64,000 nucleotides of DNA. Source: Bacteroidaceae bacterium. Lineage in GTDB: Bacteria; Bacteroidota; Bacteroidia; Bacteroidales; Bacteroidaceae. The notes below the pieces were generated by a model. It ran no database searches, was not told where the DNA came from, and worked only from the letters and a program-made list of their open reading frames with translations. The position numbers were made by a program, and so were the translations under genes. Location of the stretch: the NCBI GenBank assembly GCA_016280445.1, contig JAEEGS010000071.1:1-64000 (forward strand), written 5' to 3'. Shown one piece after another: positions 47,601 through 57,132 of the stretch (the first letter of the stretch is position 1; each line of letters opens with the position of its first letter).

Positions 47601-47634
47601 CTGTCGCCAAAGTGATAGATAGTAATTTCTTCAT
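44587..47634 (-). CDS. Secreted beta-L-arabinofuranosidase family GH127/GH146-like protein with T9SS-like tail
   Basis: VTLLDGPMKTMMEINDELLLKYDVDRLMTPFIRQAGL; CCVGTGMENHSKYG; C-terminal IYIRNGKKILK. Confidence 0.88.
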   Translation of the reverse strand: MKKLLSITLATAALTLGANNANAQSEIYPQHFDLNEVTLLDGPMKTMMEINDELLLKYDVDRLMTPFIRQAGLSKNTSSKYYGWEPNHPSFSNWGLSDWSLEGHVGGHYVTALSLAYAATNDAEMKTKMKERLDYCLNIMKDCQDAYKNDTKGMKGFIGGQPINQIWTGLYARDLTEFRKYGGWVPFYCQHKVLAGLRDAYLYTGSTLAKELFKGLSDWSVNVVSNLSTDEMQQVLGWEHGGMNETLADAYKIFGDTKYLEGAKKYSHRQMIDGMKTFNATFLDGKHANTQVPKYIGFERAWQEDKTLTDYRKSVLNFWTDVAQNRTVCIGGNSVSEHFLNHQSGERYINNLEGPESCNSNNMLKLTEDLFDDTHDAKYADFYEATMWNHIMSTQDPQTGGYVYFTTLRPQAYRIYSQVNQGMWCCVGTGMENHSKYGHFIYTHSATNDTLYVNLFTASELSSKKFGIRQETNFPYEQKTKLTITKGGTFTLAIRKPAWASANGKASYTCETRKWKVGDVREVDLPMSLRYEPCPDYSSYIAFKYGPILLTARTETEAKLQNEYGGEGRMDHSPGARANTKPLSSAPLLIGDRSVVLQNIKENDLSKLQFTLTTSNKGDITLEPFYAIHHTRYSCYFFQGTEEEYANSEMGKKDAEEAALTARTLDFVATGEQQSEAGHEAKYSTGSTSGSYRGETYRDARNNEYIQYVVENTTGEKTNVSVMLRFITADHGRVADIYIDGQKIGDITVQQRVRGADENGFYNVEYRIPDELLVDSKGKVKQKLTFKIVASPNTLCPGLYYLRLLKDYKDHAYQWNASDWQTGDAGRVAQSKFTYNDDNTITIKAGTGTNNLCLSLNYENMDDEYLLNADQKYLVVVATNVRTTSGSAYLWWLNGVNRGSQVVPTKTQKLSKGTAFIWDMTQSGLDDNNTGDPFSICQGATIFGLSSSIGTSKILYIGFFSSLDDLDQTVGIEQLTTPQHTQTSSNSTYVNLNGIPAKTPLPNHIYIRNGKKILK

Positions 47635-47766
47635 CATAGGTGAGATTGTTTTTGTTCTTTCTGATTTTCGTTGCAAAGGTATCACATTTTTCTCTGGTAA
47701 CCATACGCCAGATGTAACACAAATTGTCTCTTCTGTAACATGACAGCACCAACAGAGGCACCACCG

Positions 47767-49569
47767 CTACTTTTTCTTCTTCTCATACCACTCCTTCAGC
47801 ACATAAAACGCCCTCTTGCGCTTCCCCTGGTCGGAAAAGAGACCCTTGCGGTTGAAGTAGTCTTGGATTTCGGGCAGTGGGCGACGAGGAGAACGGAAGT
47901 CCTTCAGCACCCAAGGGCAAGTGCCAGCCAACCCTTCTATCTTGTCGAGCATGTCGAGGTTCTCCCGATAGAGACGCTCCTGAAACTCCTCTGTCCATCG
48001 CTGTTCGGCAGCCCCATGCAGTCCTTCCTTGGCACCACCGCCAAATTCGCTGATGATGACGGGTTTGTCGTAGGGAATCTCCCACTTCATCTTCTTGGCA
48101 TCGTTCACATCGCGATACCAGCCGACATACTGATTGAAACTGATGACATCCACGTATTGGTTCATGTTGTCCTGCAAGCGGTTCACGTAGTTGGAAGCCG
48201 ACAACACCTCCATTGCCATACTGATGAGGCGGGTTGGGTCTTGCTCTTTGGCAGAGGTGGCAAGATGGCTTAGGAAGTTATCTCTTGCATTGCTGTGAGG
48301 AGTCTCGTTGGCAATCGACCAAATGATGACAGCAGCACGGTTCTTGTCGCGGCTGATGAGGTCAGACAACTGGCGATGCGCGTTGTTGTAGGTGTTAGGA
48401 TTGTTCCACGAGATAGTCCAATACACAGGAATCTCTGCCCACAGCAGCATACCCTTCCTCTCAGCTTCGCGGATAGCGTGTTCGTTGTGAGGATAGTGAG
48501 CCAGACGCAGGAAGTTGCAGTTCATCGACTTTGCCCATGCGATGAGTGTGTCGGCATCGGCAGCACAGTTGGCACGTCGATTCGTGTAGGCTGTCTCCTC
48601 ATGCGTGCACACACCGCGCAGGAAGATGGGCTTGCCGTTCAGCAGCAGTTGCTTGCCACGTGTCTCGATAGTGCGGAAACCAATTTCATCCTTGATGGTT
48701 TCAGCGCCGTGTTGCAGTTGTACAGCGTAGAGTTTGGGGTTCTCTGGCGACCAGAGTTGAGGTTTCACCTTTGCGATGGTGAGCGAGGCTTTTCCCTCAG
48801 CATCGGTCGTGACCGTCTTCTTTACTTTCAGTCCAGGAATTGTCAGCGTCACCTTCTCGCCAGCCACCTTCTTGCTGAGCTGGACAGCGAAATCAATGCT
48901 GCCGGTTGTCTTGCCTGTGAGGTGCAGGGTGTAATCTTCCATATAGGTGTCCTCCACGTTGACCAGCAGCACATCGCGAGTGATGCCGCCATAGTTCCAC
49001 CAGTCGAAGATGCGTGTGGGCACATTGTCCGCATGCCGTTTGTTGTCCACTTTCACCACCACGAAGTTCTCACCTTCCTTCAGCACATCCGTCACATCAT
49101 AGCAGAACGGTGTGAATCCACCCACATGCTTGCCCATCTCTTGGCCGTTCACGAACACAATTGCCTCGTAGTTCACAGCACCAAAGTAGAGTAGGGTGCG
49201 CTTCCCCTCCTTCTTCTGAAAGTCGAACAGGCGACGGAACCACACCGTCCCTTCGTAGAAGAAAAGTTTCTCGTCAGCCGTGTTCCAATCGCTTGGAATC
49301 TGCATCGAAGGCGACTTGTCGAAATCATACTCAATCAGGTCACTCGGCCTCTTCGGCTTGGCATTCATGAAGTAGCCCCATTTCACGGGGTTCATCCTGT
49401 AGTCGTAATATCCCTGTTCCTGCACATCCACAAAGTAGTTCCATGTGCCATTCAGCGATTGTACATCTCTTGCATAAATATTTTGAGGTGCAGGAACCTC
49501 GGCAGCCATCACGCATCGGGCCGTGACCATCAGCAGCGTGAAAAGAAAGAAAAGTTTTTTTCTCATCAA
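47767..49569 (-). CDS. Glycoside hydrolase family 2 protein (beta-glucuronidase/galactosidase-like)
   Basis: FLRGVCTHEETAYTNRRAN, NFLRLAHYPHNEHAIREAERKGMLLWAEIPVYW, IIWSIANETPHSN, VIISEFGGGAKEGLHG. Confidence 0.92.
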   Translation of the reverse strand: MMRKKLFFLFTLLMVTARCVMAAEVPAPQNIYARDVQSLNGTWNYFVDVQEQGYYDYRMNPVKWGYFMNAKPKRPSDLIEYDFDKSPSMQIPSDWNTADEKLFFYEGTVWFRRLFDFQKKEGKRTLLYFGAVNYEAIVFVNGQEMGKHVGGFTPFCYDVTDVLKEGENFVVVKVDNKRHADNVPTRIFDWWNYGGITRDVLLVNVEDTYMEDYTLHLTGKTTGSIDFAVQLSKKVAGEKVTLTIPGLKVKKTVTTDAEGKASLTIAKVKPQLWSPENPKLYAVQLQHGAETIKDEIGFRTIETRGKQLLLNGKPIFLRGVCTHEETAYTNRRANCAADADTLIAWAKSMNCNFLRLAHYPHNEHAIREAERKGMLLWAEIPVYWTISWNNPNTYNNAHRQLSDLISRDKNRAAVIIWSIANETPHSNARDNFLSHLATSAKEQDPTRLISMAMEVLSASNYVNRLQDNMNQYVDVISFNQYVGWYRDVNDAKKMKWEIPYDKPVIISEFGGGAKEGLHGAAEQRWTEEFQERLYRENLDMLDKIEGLAGTCPWVLKDFRSPRRPLPEIQDYFNRKGLFSDQGKRKRAFYVLKEWYEKKKK

Positions 49570-49756
49570 AATAGGTTGAGTTAGTTAATCGTGTGCAAAG
49601 GTACGATTAAATGAGCACAATACAAAGGGAAAAAGTGCTTTTTTCATTTGTATTGTCGAGCGTGAGTACCTTCGGCGAAGTCAACGGTAAAAAAATATTC
49701 TCCTCGTGCAATGTTTAGGGTGTTTTGTTCGTATATATAGATGGAAGACCATTAAA

Positions 49757-50317
49757 ATGACAACGGATATTGAAATAAACCTGATAGAGGGACTGAGGCA
49801 ACAAAGTCCCAAAGCGCAGCAGCAGATGCTCGGACGATATGGCGATGCCGTCTTTGTCCAAGTGGCGAGACTCGTGCCTGGAGTCGAGGATGCGGAGGAG
49901 GTGTATCAAGATGTGTTTGTCAAGGTGTTCAAAAATATAAGTATGTATGACGTGGAAAAGTCGTCGCTCAGAACTTGGGTCTCGCGCATTGCCTACAACG
50001 AGTCCATCAGTTTCCTCCGGCACAAAAGCATGCCAGTCATCTATTATGAAGATAGGGAGGGAGAGGCTGAGAAACTGTCGGAGAGTGAAGTGGAGGCGAC
50101 CTTTGGGCATCCAGACCCTGAAACGGTTCAGTTAATCAGGGCAGCCCTGAAGCATCTGCCACCCGACGAAAGAGCCATCGTCACCATGTTCTACTACGAG
50201 GAGATGAGTCTGAAAGAGATTGCTTACGTGACAGCATCAATTCCCACGACCATCGCCTCGAAACTGAGTCGAACGAGAAAGAAATTGTGTAAAATCATCA
50301 AAATGTTGCAATCATGA
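49757..50317 (+). CDS. RNA polymerase sigma factor, ECF type
   Basis: DAEEVYQDVFVKVFKNI (region 2); LPPDERAIVTMFYYEEMSLKEIAYVTASIPTTIASKLSRTRKKL (region 4). Confidence 0.9.
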   Translation: MTTDIEINLIEGLRQQSPKAQQQMLGRYGDAVFVQVARLVPGVEDAEEVYQDVFVKVFKNISMYDVEKSSLRTWVSRIAYNESISFLRHKSMPVIYYEDREGEAEKLSESEVEATFGHPDPETVQLIRAALKHLPPDERAIVTMFYYEEMSLKEIAYVTASIPTTIASKLSRTRKKLCKIIKMLQS

Positions 50318-50985
50318 CAGAGGAGAAATTGAACGCATTACGGCAGCAGGACACGAACCTTCGTGACGCCATCAGACAGGACGAGGCTGAACGTCCGAAG
50401 ATGTCTGCTGACCTCAACGAGCGACTGATGCAACGTGTGGCTGCTCAAGCAGAGAAGAAGTCGCGTCGCATTGTCTGGCCTTGGATTGCTGCCGCTTGTG
50501 TGGCAGGCGTGTTGATGATATGGCTGACCCCACCCAAGGATGAACCAACGGATGTCGTTGCAGGGAACAAACCCAAGGTTGAACAGCCTGTTAAGGTGGA
50601 TGAACCCAAGATGGCGGAGGCAAAGCCAGAAGTCCCACAGCCAGAGGAAACACCAGCGAAGGTGGAGAAGGCCAAGGTGACGAAGCCCGTTCAGCCAAGC
50701 AACAAAACGCTTTTGGCGCAGCAAACACCAGTAGCGGAACCTCTTGCGACATCAACGGCGGAGGAAGCGCACAACGACATGATTGCGGCCGAAACTCCCA
50801 AACCTGAGGCCCAGCCCGTCATGTTGACCGAACGCGACATCCCAGTGACTCGTCCTGAGAATTACAGATACACCCCTGAGGAACTGGCACTCATGAAGAA
50901 ACAAGCCAATGAGGCTTATCTGAAGTGGGTGGAACTGGAACTCGAGATATCAAAACAAACTTTGGAACAAACAGTTCAGAAGTGA
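50314..50985 (+). CDS. Probable anti-sigma factor-like membrane protein
   Basis: ATGA overlap with the sigma gene; single TM RRIVWPWIAAACVAGVLMIWL; Pro/Lys/Glu-rich periplasmic region. Confidence 0.65.
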   Translation: MTEEKLNALRQQDTNLRDAIRQDEAERPKMSADLNERLMQRVAAQAEKKSRRIVWPWIAAACVAGVLMIWLTPPKDEPTDVVAGNKPKVEQPVKVDEPKMAEAKPEVPQPEETPAKVEKAKVTKPVQPSNKTLLAQQTPVAEPLATSTAEEAHNDMIAAETPKPEAQPVMLTERDIPVTRPENYRYTPEELALMKKQANEAYLKWVELELEISKQTLEQTVQK

Positions 50986-51043
50986 AACAAGTTGAAAATT
51001 GAAAGTTAGAAATTGAAAGTTAGAAATTGAAAAATATTGCCAT

Positions 51044-52525
51044 ATGAAAAGAATATGCATCATGCTGCTCATCGCTTGCAGCGCCATCACTACCATCAGC
51101 GCCGACTCATCGGCCGCAACCCCTCAGAAGAAGCCTGAGGCCGTCATCGCCATGCTGAATAGTATTATTAAAAACTTTGGACAGGCATCCGACCAAGTGT
51201 ATTCCGTATCGAGGAATCCTAACACCAACCAGATTGAATACAGCATCAAGATCACAAAATTCGTTGCCAACGTGAAGAGTGGCTCTCTCACGCTGAATCT
51301 TGCAAGTATTAACACTCCTTTCACCAAGGATGAACCGCTGTCCTATCAGACGCTGCACTTGACTCCTGGCAGCACCGAAATGTTCGCCCTCGGGGTGTTC
51401 ATTGAACAAGGTCAGAGTAAACAATACAGCCTTCGTACCAATCCGAATCAGGAGATGTGGCTCATGTGCTGCAAGAACCCGGATAACCCCCAACTTCGTG
51501 ATGCCTATGCCATCGTGTGGGAACTCTCAGTAGATCAGCTTCAAGCCATCGGAACGGTGTATATGATCACCTCGCTGCGCCCAGATGTTTATATGAAGAA
51601 TATGTCCAGCGCAGGTCTCTTGAGTGACAATCCGAACACGTTCACGATTGACGGTCGTGTGGGTTTTGACCTGACAGACAGCCTCTATGTGGTCTATATG
51701 GCAGATACAGCCGAGGAACTCGACAGGGTGGGCGACAATGACTATGTGGCAACGATGCCTGTGGTGAACAAACGCTTCAGTTTCAGCGTACAACTCGATA
51801 AGCCCAAGGTGGGGCGTATCCGCACTGTGATGCCTGATGGTTCTCTCTGCCATTTGTGGACCAATCTTGACTTCGTGCCAGGCGAAACCTACCGCATCAC
51901 CACACATAATGGTTACTACGACGAGGATCGCGACTACGAGCGACGGGTGGGCCGCTTGTCAGGCAAGAGCCTGCTGAACGGACCTCAAATCCAAGGCATT
52001 GACGACCAATTACAGATAGAAGACACCATTCCTGTATATATAGAAGACACCATTCCTGTATATAATGGAGAGGATTTTCATGTGGTTGAGACAGGCTCGA
52101 AGGACGAATGGCGGAACTCGCTTGGATTCAACAAAATTGCTCAGCTTGAAATGCAGGCGTCGGTGATTGAGATGAACGAGAAAAGAATCAAGGCTGCCTA
52201 CCAAGAAGTAAAACAGGAGTTGGATGGCATGAGGTCTGGATATCGGATAGAGATGGCTTTTCAGGAAATCCTCAAGCAAAACAAGGAACTTGACAAAAAA
52301 TATCAGAGTTTCCTGAGAACTGTAAAAGCTTTTGGCCTCCCTTCCTGTGAACTCCCTGAGCTATATCAGATAATTCTGAAATTCCATACTGACCAGAATA
52401 AAGCCCTCTCCGATTTCTACAAGACTTACGGCCACTATACGAAATCAGCCCGTAAAACCCAACAATACGTGAACAAGCAATTGGAGAAGTACATCAAAGA
52501 GATGGAAAAAAATGCTCTTGATTAA
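51044..52525 (+). CDS. Secreted hypothetical protein (DUF4369-like region)
   Basis: Signal peptide MKRICIMLLIACSAITTISA; ITITHNGYYDED/DSLYVVYMADTAEEL-type strands. Confidence 0.6.
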   Translation: MKRICIMLLIACSAITTISADSSAATPQKKPEAVIAMLNSIIKNFGQASDQVYSVSRNPNTNQIEYSIKITKFVANVKSGSLTLNLASINTPFTKDEPLSYQTLHLTPGSTEMFALGVFIEQGQSKQYSLRTNPNQEMWLMCCKNPDNPQLRDAYAIVWELSVDQLQAIGTVYMITSLRPDVYMKNMSSAGLLSDNPNTFTIDGRVGFDLTDSLYVVYMADTAEELDRVGDNDYVATMPVVNKRFSFSVQLDKPKVGRIRTVMPDGSLCHLWTNLDFVPGETYRITTHNGYYDEDRDYERRVGRLSGKSLLNGPQIQGIDDQLQIEDTIPVYIEDTIPVYNGEDFHVVETGSKDEWRNSLGFNKIAQLEMQASVIEMNEKRIKAAYQEVKQELDGMRSGYRIEMAFQEILKQNKELDKKYQSFLRTVKAFGLPSCELPELYQIILKFHTDQNKALSDFYKTYGHYTKSARKTQQYVNKQLEKYIKEMEKNALD

Positions 52526-52542
52526 TATATAATAAAAAGAAT

Positions 52543-52576
52543 AAAATCGGATGTGTCAGTTGGCACATCCGATTTT
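52543..52576 (+). terminator. Intrinsic terminator
   Basis: AAAATCGGATGTG-tcagttgg-CACATCCGATTTT perfect 13-bp stem. Confidence 0.88.
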
Positions 52577-52656
52577 ATTTCTCCATCAATAGCCTGAAAG
52601 ATTCTTTTTTACTCGGAAAAAACAAGGAAGTCTTTTCCGCACTGTCCGTATGGGCA

Positions 52657-52748
52657 CTTCCACTGCTTCTGGTGACTCTCTTCCACTGAGTCAAATGACT
52701 CTCTTCCACTGCCTCGAATGACTCTGTTCCACTGCCTCTTTTGAAAGT
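52657..52748. repeat. Four tandem 23-bp repeats
   Basis: cttccactgcttctggtgactct / cttccactgagtcaaatgactct / cttccactgcctcgaatgactct / gttccactgcctcttttgaaagt. Confidence 0.88.
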
Positions 52749-52940
52749 GTGGAAGAGAGGGCTTGCAAGGAGGCGCAAAGGGGGCTGTTGTACATAAAAA
52801 TAGGAAGAGTCTTGACTATGTGGAAGAATTGTCGTAACTTTGTGGCATAAATTTGAAGTTGAACATTTTTGATAAGAAAGCCTATGTCTTTTTTGTGCGT
52901 GTGATGCAAATGATAGGTTGGTGCTCAAAATCATTGTATC

Positions 52941-54128
52941 ATGAATACGACTCTAAAAGCGAATCAACAAGAGGGGGACTCACTCTTGCAGTTGCAATCT
53001 TCCACTATTGATGTTCTCAGATTCCCATTGGCTGTTATGGTTGTCTTTATTCACATGACTCCCAATGTGATTAATCTGTTTGACGCTGAGTTTCCGCTTG
53101 TGTCTGGGGTAGGGATGCTCAATCTTGTGGGTATCATCCTGTCTCATGTACTTTCACATATTGCCGTACCTTCCTTTTACTTTATTTCAGGTCTTCTGTT
53201 TTTCGTGAACTTCCAGCAATGGTCTTGGTCGGGTTACAAGAAAAAGATGAAGAGCCGAATGAACACTTTGGTCATTCCGTATGTGTTATGGAATCTTTGT
53301 ACATTCCTGTTGTTAATTGGATGGATGTTGAAAGATGTCTGGTTGAAGGGTGAATCTATGGCAGACATCTATTCTTTGATTGCAGATAGAAGTTGGCACA
53401 TTTTTTACGATTACCACGAATGGGACACGGATAAAATCAATTGGCTTGGTGGAACATTACGTATGACGGGGCCTTATGATTTGCCACTTTGGTTTTTGAG
53501 AGATTTGATTGTGGTGTCCGTTTTGACTCCATTCATTTATTATTTCGTCAAGAAATTAAGAATAGTTGGTGTTGTCTTATTGTTTATTGCCTATATATCA
53601 AGAATCTGGATAATAGTGCCGGGATTCCAGATAACAGCATTCTTTTATTTCACCACAGGAGCATATTTTGCGCTGCACAGAATAAACGTAGTTGCGTTTG
53701 TGAGAAGATACAAGTATTTTATACTTCCCTTCAGTTTGGTTCTTTTTGTTATCACCACCATTTATGACGGTACGAATACTGTGATAGGCCAGAACATTTA
53801 TCCGTTCTTTATCTGTTTGGGCGTTTTCTCTGCATTTTATATTGCATCAACCATCATTGAACATTATCATATAAAACCGAGTGAATTTCTGGTTTCAACT
53901 TGTTTCTTCATTTACGCTTTACATGCTGCTTCAATACCAGAGATAGAAACTCCCTTGTTTTTCACCCAACGTCTCTTACATTTCTTAATCCCTGGGCTGT
54001 CAGGCATTGAGAATGGTGTTTGTTATGTGTTGTCTCCTTTCTTCTCCGTTGCTCTTTGTATGGTAGTATTGGTTGTATTGCGAAAACTATGCCCCAAGTT
54101 AACGTTGTTATTCTCTGGCAACAAGTAA
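52941..54128 (+). CDS. Acyltransferase 3 family membrane protein
   Basis: STIDVLRFPLAVMVVFIHM; multiple TMs; TAACTTTG at 52835. Confidence 0.87.
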   Translation: MNTTLKANQQEGDSLLQLQSSTIDVLRFPLAVMVVFIHMTPNVINLFDAEFPLVSGVGMLNLVGIILSHVLSHIAVPSFYFISGLLFFVNFQQWSWSGYKKKMKSRMNTLVIPYVLWNLCTFLLLIGWMLKDVWLKGESMADIYSLIADRSWHIFYDYHEWDTDKINWLGGTLRMTGPYDLPLWFLRDLIVVSVLTPFIYYFVKKLRIVGVVLLFIAYISRIWIIVPGFQITAFFYFTTGAYFALHRINVVAFVRRYKYFILPFSLVLFVITTIYDGTNTVIGQNIYPFFICLGVFSAFYIASTIIEHYHIKPSEFLVSTCFFIYALHAASIPEIETPLFFTQRLLHFLIPGLSGIENGVCYVLSPFFSVALCMVVLVVLRKLCPKLTLLFSGNK

Positions 54129-54167
54129 CGAATAAGCATTTTATTTGGTTTTCTCCTCTCTTCATCG

Positions 54168-54175
54168 TACCTTTG
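54168..54175 (+). promoter_or_regulatory. -7 element TACCTTTG 5 nt before an ATG
   Basis: TACCTTTGCCCCCATG. Confidence 0.65.
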
Positions 54176-54180
54176 CCCCC

Positions 54181-55122
54181 ATGAAACTGCCAAGTATTTT
54201 CAATTGTTCCAACGATATGGCGCTGGCTGCTCATGTGCGCCAGTATCTGCCTCCCAAACGCATCCAGCAGATGGAGGCGGACTTGGCGGCGTTGGCGCAG
54301 GCGTGGGAGGACACGCGGTTTGCGGGGCCGTGGGGATGGAGCCTTGCGACAAAGAGGCGCTATGAGCAAATGGGGGTGCCTGTGGAGCAGTTGCCCTCGG
54401 ATGAATGGCTTGAGGAGGTGAGAAGGTTGTCAAGCCGAGAATTTGCCTGCCAGTATATCCGGGAACTGCTGGACAAACTCAATGACGCAAGACTGCTTGG
54501 CGAAGAGATGCAATGGGTGGAACGGAACAACCTCTCATGGCCTCATCATGCGAGGATATTCAAGTCGCCTTGGTCCTCTTCTGGAAGAGGCGTCTTTGTG
54601 GGAGATGGGAGTGATGAGCGCACCAGAGCGAGATTGCAGGGTTTCCTGTCTTCGCAAGGTGGTTTTGTGGTAGACAGGTTCTATGAGGACAAGGTGCTGG
54701 ATTTCGCGATGGAGTTTTTCATCCATGAAGACCACGTGGTGGAGTTCTTGGGTTATTCAGTCTTTCATGCTGCTGAGCATGGGGCATACGGATATAATTA
54801 TGTGGAGAGCCAAGAAGAGTTGTTGCGGCGCATTGACGTTGACAACACACTTTTGCAACAACTCATTGCTTATCATCGGGAGCATTTGGGAAAAACGGCC
54901 TATCGGGGTCCTGTCGGCATAGATATTCTGAAGACGGCTGACGGGCACATTCACCCGTGCCTCGAAATCAATTTCCGTCTGAACATGGGCATCCTCGCCT
55001 TACTGCTGCATGAGCGGTATGGCTCTCATGCGATGGTGGATTTAACTCCTGTCGGAAAAGGGGGCTTTCAGGCTCGTTTGGCTCTCAACACCTTTGGCAT
55101 CTCGCACCATAAGAATCTCTAA
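54181..55122 (+). CDS. ATP-grasp-like conserved hypothetical protein
   Basis: FNCSNDMALA N-terminus, KSPWSSSGRGVF, PCLEINFRLNMG. Confidence 0.7.
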   Translation: MKLPSIFNCSNDMALAAHVRQYLPPKRIQQMEADLAALAQAWEDTRFAGPWGWSLATKRRYEQMGVPVEQLPSDEWLEEVRRLSSREFACQYIRELLDKLNDARLLGEEMQWVERNNLSWPHHARIFKSPWSSSGRGVFVGDGSDERTRARLQGFLSSQGGFVVDRFYEDKVLDFAMEFFIHEDHVVEFLGYSVFHAAEHGAYGYNYVESQEELLRRIDVDNTLLQQLIAYHREHLGKTAYRGPVGIDILKTADGHIHPCLEINFRLNMGILALLLHERYGSHAMVDLTPVGKGGFQARLALNTFGISHHKNL

Positions 55123-55127
55123 TAAAT

Positions 55128-55226
55128 TTCTGTGATTTCCGTGATTTCTGTGTGAGATAAAAAAGAGAGCCAAGCACGGCTCTCTCTGAAAGTAAATGTC
55201 ACACGGAAATCACAGAAAACACGGAA
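55128..55226. repeat. Dispersed palindromic element (copy 2)
   Basis: TTCTGTGATTTCCGTGATTTCTGTGTGAGATAAAAAAGAGAGCC...GGCTCTCTCTGAAAGTAAATGTCACACGGAAATCACAGAAAACACGGAA. Confidence 0.88.
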
Positions 55227-55241
55227 TTTGCTGATTGCCTG

Positions 55242-57116
55242 TTAGAAATGAATGCTAGCACCTCCCATGAATGTGGCACGAGGCATAGGGAAGCCGAGGT
55301 TGATTTCATATTCTTGTGCCAGCAGGTTCTCGCCACGCACCCATAGGCTTGCATTCTTGCTAATGGTGTAGTTGATGGTGGTGTTGAGCAACCAGAAGTT
55401 TTCCTTTTTCTCGTTGTCGCCGACAGCGGTGTAGAGGCTGTTGATGTACTGCAAGCCTGCAATGATGTTCCATCTGTGCTGGTGGAAGTTGGCACCCAGG
55501 AATCCCTTGTATTCAGGGGCTGCAATGACTTTGTTCTTCATGTGCAGCAGCGAGTGGTTGGTGGTGAGTTGCCAGTGGCGGTTGAGTCGGTATTGGGCTT
55601 CGATTTCTGCACCGCAGTTCTCTATCTCTCCTGTGTTCACGTTCTTGCGGTTGACGGGCTGAATCATGTTGTCGCCCTTCAGATAGAAGAAGTTCGCTCC
55701 ATAGTTGAATGCGCCCACGCGATGCCGCCAAGAGAGTTCGTAGTTCCAGATGCGTTCTGGCTCCAGTTCCTCGTTGGATGGAGGGTAGAGATACATCTCG
55801 CGCATCGTGGGGTTGCGGAAACCTTTGCTGGCCATCAGTTTGATTTCGCCTGTGCTGATGGGACGAATGACGAGACCTGCTTGCGGAATCCATTCCGTGC
55901 CCGACACATTGTGGTGGTCGACACGGATGCCTGCATCGAGGGTGAGCCAGGAGAACAGGTCTTGACGAATGTCGGCATAGCCTGCTATCTCGTTGCGGTA
56001 GGATTTGCCGCTCTGCTTATTGGGCGTGTCGAGCGTTGCGCCTGTCGCCTTCGAGGTGTAGTAGGCGTTGCCGTAGATGTGCTGATAATCCACACCGACG
56101 GTCAGTCGGTTGCCAGTCCACAACTGTGCGCTCTGATACCAAGAGACTCCTGTCAGCGCATCTTTCGAACGGAAATAGCGCTGTGTGGGTTCCATCGGGT
56201 TGTTGGTGCCGTCGTCTATCTTGTGGCGTCCAAAATTGCTGTACACGCTCAGGGCTCCGCTCGTGCGATTGTAGTGATTCTCCAATGCCGCTGAGACCAC
56301 TCCGCGTGTAATCCATTGGTCGGCATCGTAGAGGGGAGACGAGGTGGTGCCAGGATAGGAGGCGTTGAAATGGATGACGTTGGCATCCACATAGGCGTTC
56401 CAATGGGGAGTGAAGTCATATCCAAGTTTCACATAGCCGCCATACTGCTCGAAGTTCATTCGTGGACGGTGATTGTCAGCACGTTCATATTGTGCAGCGA
56501 CGGTGGATGAGAATTTGCCGCTGCGCACTTGGTTGGTGGCTTCTGTTTGGATGGCACCATGACTGCCTACACCCAGATTGATGTTGGTGGAGACACCATT
56601 GGTGGGTGTCGAATTGCGGGTAACGATGTTGATGACACCACCCATTGCGTTGCTTCCATAGAGTACGGAAGCAGGGCCACGCAGCACTTCCACCTTCTCT
56701 GCCATCAGCGTCTGATAACTGTCTGAAATGGGGTGACCATAAATACCTTGATATTGTGGATGACCGTCGATGAGCACGAGCAACTGTCCTGCACTGCCAG
56801 CGATGCCACGCATGTTGATGCCGCCAGCAGCCCCTGTCGATACACCATAACCCATCATGGCGCGGCTGGTGACGAAGACTCCGGGCACTTGCTGCATCAC
56901 CGTCGGCAACACATTGGTTTGATGCTGTTCCGTCAGCGTTTCACGTCCGATGACCGTCACCGTCATGGGCAGATGGCGTATGTCCACAGCGTTGCGGGTG
57001 CCTGTCACCACCACTTCCTGTAAGGAGAGGGAATCGCTTTGTGCATAACACACACAGCCGATGGTCATCATCAGCATCAGCGACACAAAGAGTCTTTTTC
57101 TTGCTTTCTTTTTCAT
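55242..57116 (-). CDS. TonB-dependent outer-membrane receptor
   Basis: SLQEVVVTGTRNAVDIRHLPMTVTVIGRE plug; VEVLRGPASVLYGSNAMGGVINIVTR. Confidence 0.93.
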   Translation of the reverse strand: MKKKARKRLFVSLMLMMTIGCVCYAQSDSLSLQEVVVTGTRNAVDIRHLPMTVTVIGRETLTEQHQTNVLPTVMQQVPGVFVTSRAMMGYGVSTGAAGGINMRGIAGSAGQLLVLIDGHPQYQGIYGHPISDSYQTLMAEKVEVLRGPASVLYGSNAMGGVINIVTRNSTPTNGVSTNINLGVGSHGAIQTEATNQVRSGKFSSTVAAQYERADNHRPRMNFEQYGGYVKLGYDFTPHWNAYVDANVIHFNASYPGTTSSPLYDADQWITRGVVSAALENHYNRTSGALSVYSNFGRHKIDDGTNNPMEPTQRYFRSKDALTGVSWYQSAQLWTGNRLTVGVDYQHIYGNAYYTSKATGATLDTPNKQSGKSYRNEIAGYADIRQDLFSWLTLDAGIRVDHHNVSGTEWIPQAGLVIRPISTGEIKLMASKGFRNPTMREMYLYPPSNEELEPERIWNYELSWRHRVGAFNYGANFFYLKGDNMIQPVNRKNVNTGEIENCGAEIEAQYRLNRHWQLTTNHSLLHMKNKVIAAPEYKGFLGANFHQHRWNIIAGLQYINSLYTAVGDNEKKENFWLLNTTINYTISKNASLWVRGENLLAQEYEINLGFPMPRATFMGGASIHF

Positions 57117-57132
57117 GTTTGTGTTTAGTTAG

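Noticed and set aside
55242-57116. Cobalamin riboswitch controlling the BtuB-like TonB receptor
   Set aside because: Only 16 bp separate it from the upstream GHL10-like gene and no B12-box-like sequence is visible.
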